The notes below the pieces were generated by a model that did no database searches, was not told where the DNA came from, and saw only the letters and a list, made by a program, of their open reading frames with translations. A stretch of 64,000 nt of DNA from Lindgomyces ingoldianus (Eukaryota > Ascomycota > Dothideomycetes > Pleosporales > Lindgomycetaceae), in NCBI RefSeq assembly GCF_010093535.1, contig NW_022985167.1, positions 1,469,335 through 1,533,334 of the forward strand, in the 5' to 3' direction. The stretch's first letter is position 1. The number at the start of each line of letters is the position of its first letter. Below are positions 21,195 through 34,400 of the stretch, piece after piece. Position numbers and translations under genes: made by a program.

Positions 21195-22890
21195 TCACTC
21201 GCCAACCTCATGACTCCCCACCCCAGAATTCCTACTGGCCCAGGGACTCCTCTTTCTAATCTCAACCCCCCAGAAATAAAACAAAAAAGGCACAACACAA
21301 AAAACAAGCGCCAAAAACCCCAACAACACCCCTGCCCAGCGATACCCCATACCCTCATACATCCTCTCTGCGAAAAGCGGGAAAATCGCGCCCACAATAT
21401 TCCGCACTAGGATCACACCCGCGAGCGAGGATGCGGTGTATGGGCCATAGGCATCAAGGACGAAGTTGAGGACGCCGAGGACCACGACAAAGATCCCTGC
21501 GCCGAAGAAGGCGGATGCGATAATCGGGATGATCCAAGGGACTGAGGCTGTGCTACAGGCTGCGAACCAGAATAGTGAGATGGGGAGTAGGAAACATGCA
21601 GGTAGCGACAGCCAAACGCGGGATTCAGGAGTGCGGTACCGGAGGTAGTGGTGTTCTTGCACTGGGTGGAAGATGGATGCTACAATGGACCCAATGCACA
21701 GACCCAGGAATGTGAGGGATGTTTGGGCATGGGTGAAGTGATGCAGGTGGCCGAAGACTAGAGGGAAGGATTCATTGAAGAGGAAGACTAAGCCATAGAT
21801 TAGCCCGTTGTAGAGGGCGGTGCTAAAGGTGATGGGTTCGGTGAAGAGGAACCGGATCGGCCGGGTTAGGGTTACTTTGAAGAGGTGCCCTAACCCCTTG
21901 TCTGGAGGCGTTTGGATGGAGGTTGCGGATTTGTGGCCGAGAGCGGTGAGTTGCGTCTTGAGGCGTTGCGTCTTTTGTTTGAGGATAATGGTGTGTCTCG
22001 TTTCAGGGAGCGTGAGAGCGAGAATAACCCACGCCCCTCCGAGAACTGCCATGAAGAACCAAAACAGCCATCGCCATCCTTTAGCTTGTGCAAGGTACCC
22101 TGTGAGTGGCAATGCAAGAGGGGGCCCAAGTGTGCTGCTGAGCCCATAGATTGCCATGGGCGCTCCCGAATAGTCTCTCTCCCAAAGGTCTGCAATCGTC
22201 CCTCCGGTGTTGGTTAGTGGTGCACTACCAAAGAAGCCTTGCAAGAAGCGGATACCAACAAGCGCTGACATGTTGGGGGCAAGCGCGGCCGGGACTTGCA
22301 GGATGACGAGCAAAAGCCAGGACCAGATGTAGGCGGGATTGCGACCATAGTGTTCGGAGAGTGGCGCAAGGAGCAGCGGTCCAAAGGCGAACCCGAGAAT
22401 GTAGGTTGAGAGACCTGCTGTGGCCATGGTGGAAGAGGCGTGGAACTCCTCTTTATAGAGATGCGAGCCTGAGGAATAGCCACCGGCGCAGAGGCATCTG
22501 TTCTAATTAGGGACTCTTCATTGCCTGCCATTCGAAGGGGGTTTGGACGTACGTTAAAACGTTTAGCATACTGACAAAGCAGGTAATATACCACTTGCGT
22601 GCCTTGCTCCAGTTCCTAGGATTGTCTAGATCGTGGGGTCCAAACGTCAGGATAATCGGAGTATTGTCGTGGGGTAGTGCTTGGACGCGGCGAATCACCT
22701 CGAACTCGGACAGCACGAGTGGAGCTGTGTTATCGCCATGGAGCCTTTTCTCGGACTCGGCCGGCGATATTATTCCTTCGTGCGGAGTGTTGTCATGTAG
22801 AGTCAGCTCAGAGGCCTCAACTGCAGCTTCGAACTTGGAGACGTCCTCGCGTGGTGGATCCTCGGAGCGGGGCTTGCAAGGAAGAACCAT
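21195..22890 (-). CDS. MFS transporter, DHA1 (drug:H+ antiporter / polyamine-type) family, 546 aa
   Basis: Two exons: 22890-22553 and 22497-21195, with a 55-nt intron (22498-22552). Splicing joins VSMLNVLT to CLCAGGYSSGSH in frame. A ~95-residue hydrophilic N-terminus ends in DNPRNWSKARKWYIT, the usual lead-in to TM1 in fungal DHA1 exporters. About 12 membrane segments follow. Motif A lies after TM2 (LAPLSEHYGRNPAYIW), the RFLQGFFGSAPLTNTGGTIAD block marks TM4, and LPETRH ends the sixth helix. Such proteins export drugs, polyamines or secondary metabolites at the plasma membrane. No biosynthetic gene cluster is adjacent, so the substrate cannot be inferred. Confidence 0.88.
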
Positions 22891-24408
22891 GGTTGAATCC
22901 TTGACTAAATGCAGTATAGATGCTCAAAAGGCCTGAGATATGTGCGAGGCTCTAGAGTGGTGGATACACGGCAGAGAGATAACGAGACTTGAGGAACTAT
23001 TCGGTGTTCGACTTGCCCGACCCGATACCTAGTGAGATATCCAAGGATTCTGCAAAGTCTGTAAAAAATGTTGAGAAATCTCTGAACGAAGATTGTCAAA
23101 GAGCTTGCAGAAATATGCCTGAAGAAAAGGAGAAGTTCCGTGATGGCAGTGGTTAGGTCCGTATAAATACTCCCATCCTCCTTTCACCGCAGCACGCCCC
23201 CAAATGCCCAGAGTACCTAACATTGTCTGTCCGTGACTCTTTTCGCAACCCCACGACACATATTCAGCTAAGAGGCTTCTCGAAAAATCGAGAAAATTTA
23301 GTAACATGAAGCAGGAGACTTGTCACCCTACGCTGGACTCAAACGAGGAAAGACAGGTGCAATGGCGGAAATCGTGGCTGCTGCGGGTCGTCCCGATGCC
23401 TGGGTCGACGCGGCATTTTCGGTCCGATGAAGTGATCCCTTGAACAAAGAGCATCCGATCTGCATACTATTTGAGCACGAATTTTCTCTCTTCGGCGACG
23501 ATCGAGATGGAAGATGCAGCCCTACAAGGAACCGGGAATCCAGAACCACCCACACGAACAGGAGACCTGCACAAGCTTTTCCCGTGGCACAGAGGCGCAG
23601 AACCTCCGCAGCGGTATTCAAAGGCCAATACCGCCTTTTACAAAGCCCGGTTCTAGCTTCGGGCTGGCTGTTTAGTCGGAAGGGTTCAGTCCCTAGACAC
23701 GCAGCTTGCACTGCCGCCTCATCAGCGGTCGAGGCGAGTGGATTTGCATTCGTAAAGGCAAAAAGATGCCCAGATACTTCGACCTTGGTGATATCCGAAG
23801 ATGTTGCTGTTGGATGAAGATGTGGCAGCGGTGAAGAGAATGAAAAGTCGGTGATGGCGATGCAGATGTCCGCGGGCGAAAGCCATTCTGCAACCGTGAC
23901 ATATGGCGCGTGCGTCGCATTTGCCAGGTCTCACCATCTGTCGTAGCTGAAGATAAGGACAACACCACCTTCCATCCCGCGTCAAATATTTGTCGAGCAC
24001 TATCATCGTCCCTTACACAAAAGGATCGGGCAGAATGCGTTCACGAAGCATGCCACCTGTGAGTCAAACTCGTCAAGGTTTTCACTTGAGTACTGTGAGA
24101 CGTGTCATGTTGGTCATGCACATTGTGCTAATATGCTTGATTTATCAAGCACACTCAGGTCTAAGACGAGTCTGGGTCCAAAAGTATCTCCATGATGAGG
24201 TTCCGCCTCACCATCCTCGCCGAAACAAGACCCTCGCGCCCATAGCTTGATGCTCTTTGGGTGTCGACGAAATGCCAAGCTCCAAGAAAGCCCAACTCGC
24301 TGACAATCAGATTGCTCATACCCTCTTCCACGCCAAAACTAATGATAACAAATCATTAAAGGAAGTATATACAATGCAAGACAGAAAATTTGAAGCCCAG
24401 TCACCCCA
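22891..24408. other. 1.5-kb intergenic stretch, possible unrecognised short gene
   Basis: A TATAAATA box at 23162-23169 (plus) is followed 137 nt later by an ATG (23306) opening only 46 codons. Several overlapping frames between 23300 and 23820 have mixed protein-like composition on both strands, but no exon chain closes. From about 24000 the sequence is the 3' flank of VID21. Confidence 0.35.
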
Positions 24409-27400
24409 CTAACTCCTCGAGAGCTGCGCCTGCTGCATCCCGGGGCTCTGCTGGAGCTGAGGGTTCTGAGGTGTCGCACTGCGACTTGGAGGTCGAGCTG
24501 AGCTCATGGCTGGGCTGACCGCTTGCTGAGACCGCTGTTGTTGGCTCATGAGCCGCTGCTGTTGAAGAAGTTGATTCTGGTAATTCTGCACTGTGCTCGG
24601 AGAGGGGCTATTGCCCATGCCAGCACTCTGGAGGTACACGTTGGATCCCATTTGAGGAGATGGGGTCATCCCCGATTGCCCTGCCGCCGCATTCATAGCC
24701 TGTGCCCGCTGTCTCGCGATAATCTTGTTGAGATGGTCCGAAGCCGCCTTTTGGATCTGTTCTTGATTCCACTCCGGATGCTGTGTTTTCAGTTGATTCT
24801 GAAACTGGTGAAGCTGAGGTATGTGTCCGCTCGATAGAGGACGAGAAGGGCTTTGCATAGTTGGATTCACCTGGCCCATTCGCGGAGAGCCAGCATTGGC
24901 GGACATGCCATTCATTGACGTGTTCATATTTCCATTTAGGGTTTGGCCCATGGATGCCATCATGCCAGTATTTGGTATACTATTGCCCATGGCAATTCCC
25001 GCCGTTAGATTGCTAGCCATGTTAATCTGCTGTTGTTGCAGCTGAAATTGGTGTTGGTTGGTGGAGGGAAATTGGCTCCTTTGCATAGCCATTCGTACAT
25101 TATCGGGGGGAGGCATCCGTTGCGCATTCTGCATCGTTGCCTGCATTTGTGCTTGTGGAATACCTGATGCACCCATAGCCACACCGGCCATGTTGCCATT
25201 AGGAAAGTTGCCTTGCATAGATTGTTGCCCTGGATGAGTTCGAGCTTGCATGCCAGCATTGGGAAGAGGGTGGCCTGGTTGAGAGACAGCATTAGCCAGC
25301 GATGTAGGTATATTGGTAGCAGCATTGCCAACGGGTGTTCCGTTGCGCGGCGGTTGATTAATGCCATTAGACATCCCGGGCTGACTTGACATGCTTGCTT
25401 GGCGCTGCGCTGCTATTACCTACCAGTCATACGTTATTTTCTCAAATCTTTGTGTTATGCTCAGGCTGGACTTACTCTCATCTGCTGGTCCTGTTGCTGT
25501 TGCTGCTGCTGCTGCATGACCCTTTGGCGCATCTTCTCCTCGCGCTCCCACTTGAGGCGGCTGAACTCTTGCGGAGTGTGGACATTACTCTTTGGAGCTG
25601 CTGGCTCATGCGCTTTCCGAAGTGCAGCAGCTTTTTGAGCTGTGATACAATCAGCTATGATAGGATGAGAAAAGAGTTGACCAGTCTTACACTCAGCTTG
25701 CTTATGCGCCACCGACTCGCGTTTTCGGGCCAATTTCCGCATACCGTCAATAATGAAGATATATCGATTGTCTCTCCTCCTTTCAACACGAATAGGCTGT
25801 GTCGTACGTCTGCGGGGCGGCTGCGGCATATTTTGACCTTGTTGAGCTTGTTGCTGTAACTGAGCTTGGTGTTGAGCGAGAATAGTTCTTTGTGCTTGCT
25901 CCAGCCTGGTCTGGTAAGTTCGGAAATATTGAGTCTTCGACATCTCGGCGGGCAATCCTTCCAATTGCACCCATCGCTCAAAGCATTCCCAGGGTGTTCT
26001 TCGACCGGACCCAGATACAAAGGTGGAAGGAAGAGCAAGCTCCTGTGCTACAAGGGACCAGTTGAAGGTGTACTCTTTGACAAGGCTTCGTAATTTCTGG
26101 TCTTCATCCCATAACCATTGGGAGGAGTTCCTGTTCTCAAAGAAGGATACGGAGGGCATTGGGAATTCAGTGGGTGGCCTGAACTGATGTGCGGCTTGGA
26201 GCCGGTCTCGCACGTGCTTGTTCTCGGGATTGAACAATGCAACATCAGTCATCTCTGGTTGTAGATCATTCCGATGAAAAAGCCGTCTACCGGGGGTCGA
26301 AGGCATGGAGTGTTCAGCAGACGTACCTGACCTGCTTGGGGGGCTGGAAGGTTCATCCTCCGAATCATACTCGTAGCGGCTGCGCTTTCTGGGAGGACCC
26401 CTGACTTTTGAAACAAGTTTCCCGGTGACGAATTTCGAAACAGGAAGAATTGGTGGATCACAGAACGATATCGGCGTTACATCGTTCATGCCTTCAAGGT
26501 TGACTTCGTAAGCCGGAAGTTCCTGGAGTATGGCATCGCTGGCCCTTGTACGGACTATCTTCATAACCACGTCGTTGAAACCTAGCGAGAACAAGCCAGC
26601 AGGGGCATTGGAAAAATATCCCTCCGAAGATTCCTCGTCATCAGCGAAGGACTCACTCTCAGTTTCATTGGTACCAGAAGCAATCAGGTCCGGGGTGGGC
26701 GCATCATTCATGTCCTCATCGGCGGTACTCATTTGTCGATTATGTTTCGGAACATTTGCTCGAATACGTAACGAGGTCCGGACATCAGGACAGCTGTTCA
26801 CATATTCAGCACACCATTCAGCAAATGTAGCAGCCAATGCTCTTTTCCATTTCCGCTCTTCCTTGAAATCTGTCTGCATCCATTTCATCTCGGCGAGAAG
26901 ATGGTCAAGATGCGTAGGGGGTCGAGAAGGTTCGGTAGACTTCTGAAGTTGTCGCAAGGACCACCTATTGGCGTTCTGTAACTGATAGACTCGTTTAAGA
27001 ATCTTGTAGTCCTGGCATTCACGTATAGTAGCGAGAGTCCCAGCCGTCGAGACAGTTTTCCGCGCTGATGAGAGGAGCTCCTGCAGGGGTTGGGCTCTCG
27101 GTGGATGATGTGCCTGATACTGGAACAAACCCTGCAGATAATCTCGACTCGAATCTTGAGAGGCGCCTTGGAGTGATGCATAGTCTTCACTGTAGAGTTG
27201 AAGGGCTTTAGACTGTCGGGTCCTGTTCGATTTGGCAAAGATGACCGTTGATATTTCCTTCCCTTTTTGGTCACGAGATTGAGATCGTGCGGGACTTGCC
27301 GATGCTGAGAGGTTACTTGAGCGGGGGGTGAGTACTGCTCTTAGTGGGGGCTGCTCTCCAATAATTTCAGACACGGACTTCTGTCGAATAGCCCCAGATG

Positions 27401-29197
27401 CGACTCGCGTTGTCATACGCTCCGGACAGGATGGTGTCTGTGGAGCCTTCGACTCTTGCGCCACCGGCGGTGCGTCATCCGTTTCGGCATCAACGTCTGC
27501 GGGTGGGGTGGGATGTTCCGGACCCAATGGGGCCGATTCTTGAGGTTTCACTGGAAGGTTATCTGCACTCTCTGAGCCGATTAAGGATGGCTCAGGTGCA
27601 GTCGTGGTTGGTGTTGGTAAGGAGTCAGCTGGGACCTTTGGATTCTTGTCCTCAACAGAACCTTCATGCTCGGGCTCGGCTTCACGTGCTTCCACAAGTT
27701 CAGTCAAAGCTTGAGTGCCTAGTACTGGTTGCAAATCGGTCATCTGAGACTTGCCGTCTCGAGCAAGACGAATAGCTTGCTCCTCTTCAATCTGTCTTTC
27801 GACATCTGGGGTCTCGGAGCCCTCTTCGCGTGTCTGTTCCCTAGCATCTTGCATCTGAAGCTTGGGGGGGCAGTCTTCTTCTTCCTTCGCCTGTTGCACT
27901 GCTGGATCAGAACCAACTTCGTTCTGAATAGATGGTGGGACACGATCGTGGAACGACTCTGTATCGGGGCTCGTGTCCGGAGAGTGGTGTGGGGCATAGG
28001 GTGTGGCTTGCGAGTAAGGACCAACCGTCGAGGAAGGGGATGAGGCGAGCTCCGCCGCCACATTAGCATTTGGGATAGCAAGTCTCTCTTCTTCCTTGTG
28101 TTCCTTTTCTGCTGCTTGCTCCTGCGTCTGCTCCGTTTCTTGCAGTCTTGCTTCCTGGACTTCCTGCGGCAGTAGTTGAACTACATGAGGGGCTTTTGGC
28201 TTCTCCTCTACGCTGGTGGACGTTGACACTACATCAGGCAGGGCGGTAGCATCCTCAGCGGTCGGTAGATTGACATTCTGGTGATCAACTGATGGTCTAT
28301 CCGGAAGAACTTTTGTTTGAATCTCCTTCTCCTGTACTTCATGAGCCCCTGGTGATTGGGCGCGTGTGAGCAATATTGTGTCAGCTGGTGCCTGGCTTGC
28401 TGCTGTCTCCTCAACAGCAGGTGCTGCCACTTGCGTTTCTGGCTGCGGCGTTTCTACGCGCAGGGTGGCCGTGAGTGGGCTTGCGACTGGACTGGCATCC
28501 TTAGGTATCGATGTTTCGGTCGATGGAAGCGGTTGGATCGCGACAGACGGCGAGGCAGACGCAGCTCGCAGCTGTTCTTCAAGGCTGGGGAAAGTGCTAA
28601 CGGGAGAAGGTGAGGACTTTGGGAACGTAGGGAGCATAGGTTTTGCGGGGGACTGAAATGATTGGAACTGTAGTAAAGGTGGTAGTGATGCATTTTGGAA
28701 TGGGGAGGGAAGTGTTGCGTCGTTGAACCGTCGACCTCTGCAAACACAAACGAAGATTAGTATATGAAGGCAACGACAACATCGCGACTCCAAGTAGGGA
28801 ACCTCAGTAGGGTATATAATAGGAATAAGGTAAATAAGCGGATAAGACAGACGGGATCTTACTTGGTGATGTCATTCTGGTTGAGAAAGCGCAGCTCAAG
28901 TTCACTCGGCTGGTCGCTGATAGCCCAATCCTGCCACTGGGGCGGGCGGCCTGCATTCAGTAGGGCCGTATAGTTGTAGAGCTCGCGCAGCTTACGCTTG
29001 CGAGAGACCTCGCAATTCCTACACAGTGCGATATTAGCACCACCACAACTCAATAAAACAATCAGAGCGATTTTCCGGTGTCGCATCAAGCCATAGAATA
29101 AAATAAATCGCGATGCGATAATAAAACTGCACATTACTTACGCGACCTCGTTCTTTTTCTCCCTAGAATACGCATCACGAAGGCCGTCGAGGGACAT
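24409..29197 (-). CDS. VID21: VID21/EAF1 scaffold subunit of the NuA4 histone acetyltransferase, 1477 aa
   Basis: VID21/Eaf1 is the platform that holds together NuA4, which acetylates H4 and H2A. Exons are 29197-29142, 29018-28863, 28737-25691, 25639-25476 and 25419-24409, with introns of 123, 125, 51 and 56 nt; the total is a whole number of codons. The N-terminus carries VSRKRKLRELYNYT, then a ~500-residue Pro/Glu/Gln-rich linker. An HSA domain (~residues 675-760; DFKEERKWKRALAATFAEWCAEY) binds actin-related subunits. A SANT/Myb domain (~945-1010; WDEDQKLRSLVKEYTFNWSLVAQEL) and a basic region follow. A polyQ run precedes a ~340-residue Gln/Met/Asn-rich C-terminus. The gene is divergent from MAK11, 310 nt away. 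Confidence 0.92.
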
Positions 29198-29507
29198 ATG
29201 AAGACCGAAAAACGGTGGACGACATCCGTTTCCCACGAGTGTCGCCAACGTGATGAGTTTCGGGATGCGTAGATGGGTTATTGTGGATGGACGTGGTGGT
29301 AATGCTCGTGAATCGAGTACAGATGGGACTCTGGCGTTGCGAGGAGGGCGAGGAAGTCCAAGGGAGCCCGCTTGGCCTAGCTTATCATTGGTTATGCGCT
29401 AAGCCGGTTTCGGACGCGAAGAAAATCAAAATTTCGTGTTGCGCCCGCCGACTTCAACACCTCATTTCATTGCTGCAGCGGCGCATCGACTGATTTGGCA
29501 AGCCAGT
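29198..29507. promoter_or_regulatory. Divergent promoter VID21/MAK11
   Basis: 310 nt with no coding signal lie between two divergent start codons, so the two nuclear housekeeping genes probably share this promoter. No specific binding site was assigned. Confidence 0.45.
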
Positions 29508-31103
29508 ATGGGCAAGAGAAAGAGAGATGTGGCAGATGAGACTAGGCCGGTGACAGCGGTGAAAAGCCGAAAAGAGCAGCCTGCATCGACCCCAAAACTG
29601 GTATCACGGGAGAAACTTCCAGCGAACAAGAGCAAGAACCTACCAGTCGCTGCAAATGGGTTTGCAATGGAAGTAAACGGCAAGGCAAAAGAGACCGCAA
29701 CAGACACAGCCGATAAACCTAGCGAGACGACTACGATTCAAATTATCACAGGCTCCTACGAGAGAGTACTCCACGGATTCACAGCAGCTCTCCCGCGCAC
29801 CCTGATCACGAGACATGGCAATCCTGACGAGGCCTCAAAAGAGGACGAGGACGCCAAAGTCAACTTCTCCGATACATTCTTGTTCAACGCCCACGCATCC
29901 GCCATTCGCTGTCTGGCTCTCTCCCCACCCTCGGATGAAACCTCAAAAATCACGCTCGCAACAGGCAGCACCGACGAACGCATAAATGTATACTCACTCT
30001 CAACCGCACCACCCCTGCCCTCAAAATCAAAGCCTCCACTTCCGACTCTGCACGGGACTTCTATTACCCAAAACTCCAAGAACAAGGAGCTAGGATCACT
30101 CTTGCACCATTCCTCTAGCATCACAGCTCTCTACTTCCCGACGAGAAGCAAGCTACTAAGTTCCGCCGAAGACAGCACTATCACTATCACAAGGACTCGT
30201 GACTGGACTCCCCTCTCCACCATCAAAGCTCCCATTCCAAAGCCCCAAGGCCGACCGAGTGGCGACACAGCAGCACCCGGTGAAGTACCTGCTGGCATAA
30301 ACGACTTTGCCGTGCACCCCAGTATGAAGCTGATGGTCAGCGTTGGGAAAGGCGAGAAATGCATGCGATTATGGAATCTCGTGACCGGCAAAAAAGCTGG
30401 CGTTCTCAACTTTGGGAAAGAGGTCCTTGTAGCCGGAGGTGAAGGCCGGTTCGGCTCCGGGGAGGGAAGGAGAGTAGCCTGGGATGCGGAAGGAGAAGAA
30501 TTCGTCGTTGCATTCGAGCGGGGCGCCGTTATATTCGGGATCGATTCCAAGCCAAAAGCAAAAGTGATGCCCACGCCCAGGACGAAACTCCATCAGATGC
30601 ATTACCTCCCAGGGTCGAGTCATCCGAATATTCTTGCTGCCTCCACAGAAGATGGACGAATTATGTTGTATGAGACCTCTTCGACCACACCATGCCCTGA
30701 AAAACACGACAAGCAGGAAGACATCCCAACCTGCACTCTGCTAGGTCAGCTAGGCGGGCCAGCAGCCGGTATCACAGGCCGCGTCAAGGACTTCAGCATT
30801 CTTCCCCTTCCGTCAGACGACGCCAGCTTTCTCTTCGTTACTGGAAGCAGCGACGGTTCTGGGCGTATATGGCTTCTCTCAGCCGTAGACCTCCAATCTA
30901 ACACCAAACAATCTCAGCCACAGAGTGGTTTTACAGCCAAACAAGTTGGCAAACTTTTAGGCACCTACTCAACCGGTAATCGCATCACGTGTCTGGAATC
31001 GTTCATTATGACCGGCAAACCAGACAAATTAGAGGACGTAGAAAGGGAGAAGGAGGGGGATGTCAACAAGTCAAGCAGTGACGAAGGTAGTGATTCAGAG
31101 TAG
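29508..31103 (+). CDS. MAK11: WD40 protein MAK11/Skb15-like, 531 aa
   Basis: Mak11 (human PAK1IP1, fission yeast Skb15) is a nucleolar WD-repeat protein required for 60S ribosomal subunit assembly; the fission yeast homologue also inhibits PAK kinase. Single exon; the first ATG of the protein is at 29508 (MGKRKRD), while the open frame upstream lacks an ATG. A basic N-terminus with a nuclear signal is followed by IQIITGSYERVLHGF, the hallmark start of the propeller. Repeats include HASAIRCLALSPPSDE, LHHSSSITALYFPTRSKLLS, INDFAVHPSMKLMVSVGKGEKCMRLWNLVTG (quoted in parts) and a final FLFVTGSSDGSGRIWLL blade. The C-terminus is acidic/Ser-rich. Longer than the yeast protein because of linkers. 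Confidence 0.88.
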   Translation: MGKRKRDVADETRPVTAVKSRKEQPASTPKLVSREKLPANKSKNLPVAANGFAMEVNGKAKETATDTADKPSETTTIQIITGSYERVLHGFTAALPRTLITRHGNPDEASKEDEDAKVNFSDTFLFNAHASAIRCLALSPPSDETSKITLATGSTDERINVYSLSTAPPLPSKSKPPLPTLHGTSITQNSKNKELGSLLHHSSSITALYFPTRSKLLSSAEDSTITITRTRDWTPLSTIKAPIPKPQGRPSGDTAAPGEVPAGINDFAVHPSMKLMVSVGKGEKCMRLWNLVTGKKAGVLNFGKEVLVAGGEGRFGSGEGRRVAWDAEGEEFVVAFERGAVIFGIDSKPKAKVMPTPRTKLHQMHYLPGSSHPNILAASTEDGRIMLYETSSTTPCPEKHDKQEDIPTCTLLGQLGGPAAGITGRVKDFSILPLPSDDASFLFVTGSSDGSGRIWLLSAVDLQSNTKQSQPQSGFTAKQVGKLLGTYSTGNRITCLESFIMTGKPDKLEDVEREKEGDVNKSSSDEGSDSE

Positions 31104-31474
31104 ATGGAAGTTGAAACCCACCTTTACGCATCATGACGCAATTTTCTCACAGTGACAATGTGTACATTGAACTTTTAGGTTCCTAGCATGCATGCCGCGA
31201 AATGAGGATGAGTCGAAGAGAACTGTTAGCAAGGCAGTAATTCTAGGCTATCTCTATATAATTACTGCGCGTTAGCACTACTTCGGAACCTCGAGTCTGG
31301 GTCTTGATCTGATTGACAAATGTAACCAGTTGTTCCCAGCCGCCTTCCTAGTTCTAGAAACTTATTCAACAAACCAAATTATCACCGTTAATATCCCATA
31401 CTGGGTGCCAAGAACCACCTACACGCATTCCCATCATCCATCCAATCCACCCCTCCAACACAACGCCCCACTCC
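31104..31474. other. Convergent 3' region MAK11/VHC1
   Basis: 371 nt; nothing coding seen. It is presumably both 3' UTRs. Confidence 0.5.
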
Positions 31475-34400
31475 TCACAAATTCATAGTAACAGTCATAC
31501 TATTACTATGCACCAACAATACAGGCGGTAGTCCTTGACACAAGACCTCCAAATCCGAAATGTACTTAACACTCTCTATCTCAGTCTCACATGTCCCTTC
31601 CATCGGGCTAGGTAGCGTTGTAAATACAACGGCTGTTTCCGAAGAGTGCTGGCGGATGAGTTCGTTGAGAATGAGGTGTTGGGCTCGACACGGTAAGTCG
31701 TTGAAGGAGAGCGGGATCGCTTGTTGGATTGGGTAGCCTGTTGCTTGGGATGCTTGGTCTTCTGAGGATGTAGGATCTGCAGGGATGTGCGGAGAGGGGT
31801 AGACGCAGGAGGATACGGGGTCTTTCGTTCGGGTTGTGGATGGAGAGGGCATGTCGGCGAACATGATAGATGGGCCGGGGGTTTCTTCGGCTGCAATGCT
31901 GGAGCGAGGGACTGGGTTAGAGGTAAATTTAGGGAGGGATTGGTGGCGAATAGGTGGAGGTCGAGCTGCGGCAGAAGATTCCGTTGAAGAAGACGAAGGG
32001 CTGGGCGATGTGCTCTGAATACTCCTAGCTCGCTTGGCTTTCAAAGTGCTTAGGAGAGCTGTGTCCGATGATGCAGCATCTAGATGCGGTCGCAGGGGTG
32101 TGACTTTGTCCGCTGAAGATTCACCATCCTTCCATAACGATTTACGAAGGTTCAGCTTCTGTCGAATAAAAGGTATGCTCATATTGGCACCCACGCTCTT
32201 CGATCTTCTGGCTGGGGTAGCTGGTCGCTCTTCATCCGAAGCGGATAGGTCATACTCGGATAGATCGTTCTCACTTGCGACGGGATCTTCGCTTTCGGTC
32301 GCCACCGCTTCTTCGTCACTGTCATCGCTTGATGAAGACTCCGTGTCACTTCTTGAGAGAAGGTCTGCCGGTAAGCGTTGTGTACGCATTCCAACATTGA
32401 GGCCCATTTCGCTTAAGTTGCCCATAGATGTTTTACGTTTCGACCGCTGCAGCATCTTTCGTAACTCGGCGAAGCGCTTCGGTTTGGACTCCCGCCGGCC
32501 ATGTTGGAACGATGCAGTGGGCCAGTTGGTCACAGTGTCAAGAAGGCTCTCAGTCCGCGCCAATTCCTGACTCGCGCTCATATCGCCAGGTTTTCGAAGG
32601 CGTTTTATGTCTTGCCACCATTCCTCATCTTCTAAAGCTTCGTCAACATCCCTTGCTGCCTGTACACAGTGTTCTGCAGTACTCGAATTTACAACGACTT
32701 CGTACATCATTAAGTCTCCACTAGCAAGCCAGAAGACCAGGACCTCAGCTTCAATTCTTAAATTCCTCAGCAATGTCGTGACGCGTCCACGCTCTTCCTC
32801 AACATCAGACTCGTACTCTACAAACACTGCGACCCGGAGTTTGTATGTCCGCCTCCAAGACGGTACTGTGTTTAAGATACAGCCAAGTTGGAGGATGAGT
32901 GTGTAGGTGTCAAAATTGGTCGTGAGGACGTTCTTACTTGTGGGGTTCTCGCCAGCGGTGGCGATCTCCGCAGACATTTGAATAGGCCATAGATCAATAT
33001 ATTTCTTTGAAGGCTCTTCATCACTTATTTCTCTAAGTCTTATTAAATTGAGAATCCGCTCCTTCCTTGTTGGTTTTGAGACAGGGAGATCCAACTCTTG
33101 GAACCCTTTTGCAAGGGCAACATTGATTTGGAGCCGAAGCACCAAGTCTTCCAAAATTGTGACGTAATTGCGAATCCCAATTGCGTTTTCGGGCCGCATT
33201 GCATCTGTCGGTAAGATCCCTTGCAGCTTGTCCGTCTGCCTGCGTTTAGCCGCTGCATGCACGGCCTTTGGGGTGATTGGATGATTCCCGGCTCCGCTCG
33301 ATGGCCTTGACGGTTGGGGTGATGGGATATCAATAAGAGGTTTCATCAGCCGCAGCTCACCGAGGTTATAAAAGCCCATAACCACAATATTCGGCCTCAT
33401 ACCTCCAAGGCCTGCGCCAAGCACAATATTCCTGGCACCCCATTCTACAGCTGGAGAAATTGCGATGTTGACAAAAGCCTTGATCCTGGAAAAGTCGATG
33501 TATTTCGCCCAAGACTGCTGTTGTCGCCGAGCTTCTGGTACTGCCGATCCAAAATCTTGCGAAACAATTACATGGCCAAGGACGAATAGTGCACCCTTCT
33601 TTAGAGAGTTACAGAACTGAATGAGTTTGTATTGACGACGCGGATCGTTGACGAGAAGGAGGATTTGAGGTCTCCAGAATTTTACATGTTCTTGACGGAG
33701 GCGAAGGAGGTATTTCCGAACCTGGTGATAAATTAAGCCCTGGCTGACATCGCCCCAGGGTTTTGGAGGAGTAGTGTAGTGAATGATCAAGAAGATAATC
33801 ATCAGAAGTGCAACGCAGCCAGAAGCATAGACGCCATCGACCAAGAACATTGTTACACCGCTCACTACAGTGCCAATGGCTGCAGTTTGCCAATTAAAGA
33901 AATGAAAAGAGGGCCTGAAATTGGGCGCAGATCCAATCTTGAGGAGGAAGCATGCGAGATTTGTAACCAAAAACGTCATCAGATAGGTCATGGTAATGAA
34001 GGATGCAATCTGATTGATATCAGACAGCATGGTAAGCTGCGCGAGGATGTAAGTGATGACGATGGCATAAGTTGGCTCATCAGATTTCTCAGTCCCTTGT
34101 CCAAATATGGAGAGACCGGGAAGAAGATGATCTCGAGCTAGAGCTTGAAGCAGTTTAGCAGAACCAATGACTCCCATCAACACTGAGAAGGCGGAAGTCG
34201 CAAACTCTCCCAGGAGCACAATTATCCCTGATACGTTCGTCTGGACATCAGTTTAGCGGAATTCAGAATGAGGTTGAAGGAACGTACTAGTTGGATAACG
34301 TTAGTATTTGACCACAAGGAGGCACGAGTGGTGGTCGCAGCCATGGACAGAATAACGATGGTGTATGAGATGAACGTCAATCCCAGGCCATACAAGGTTC

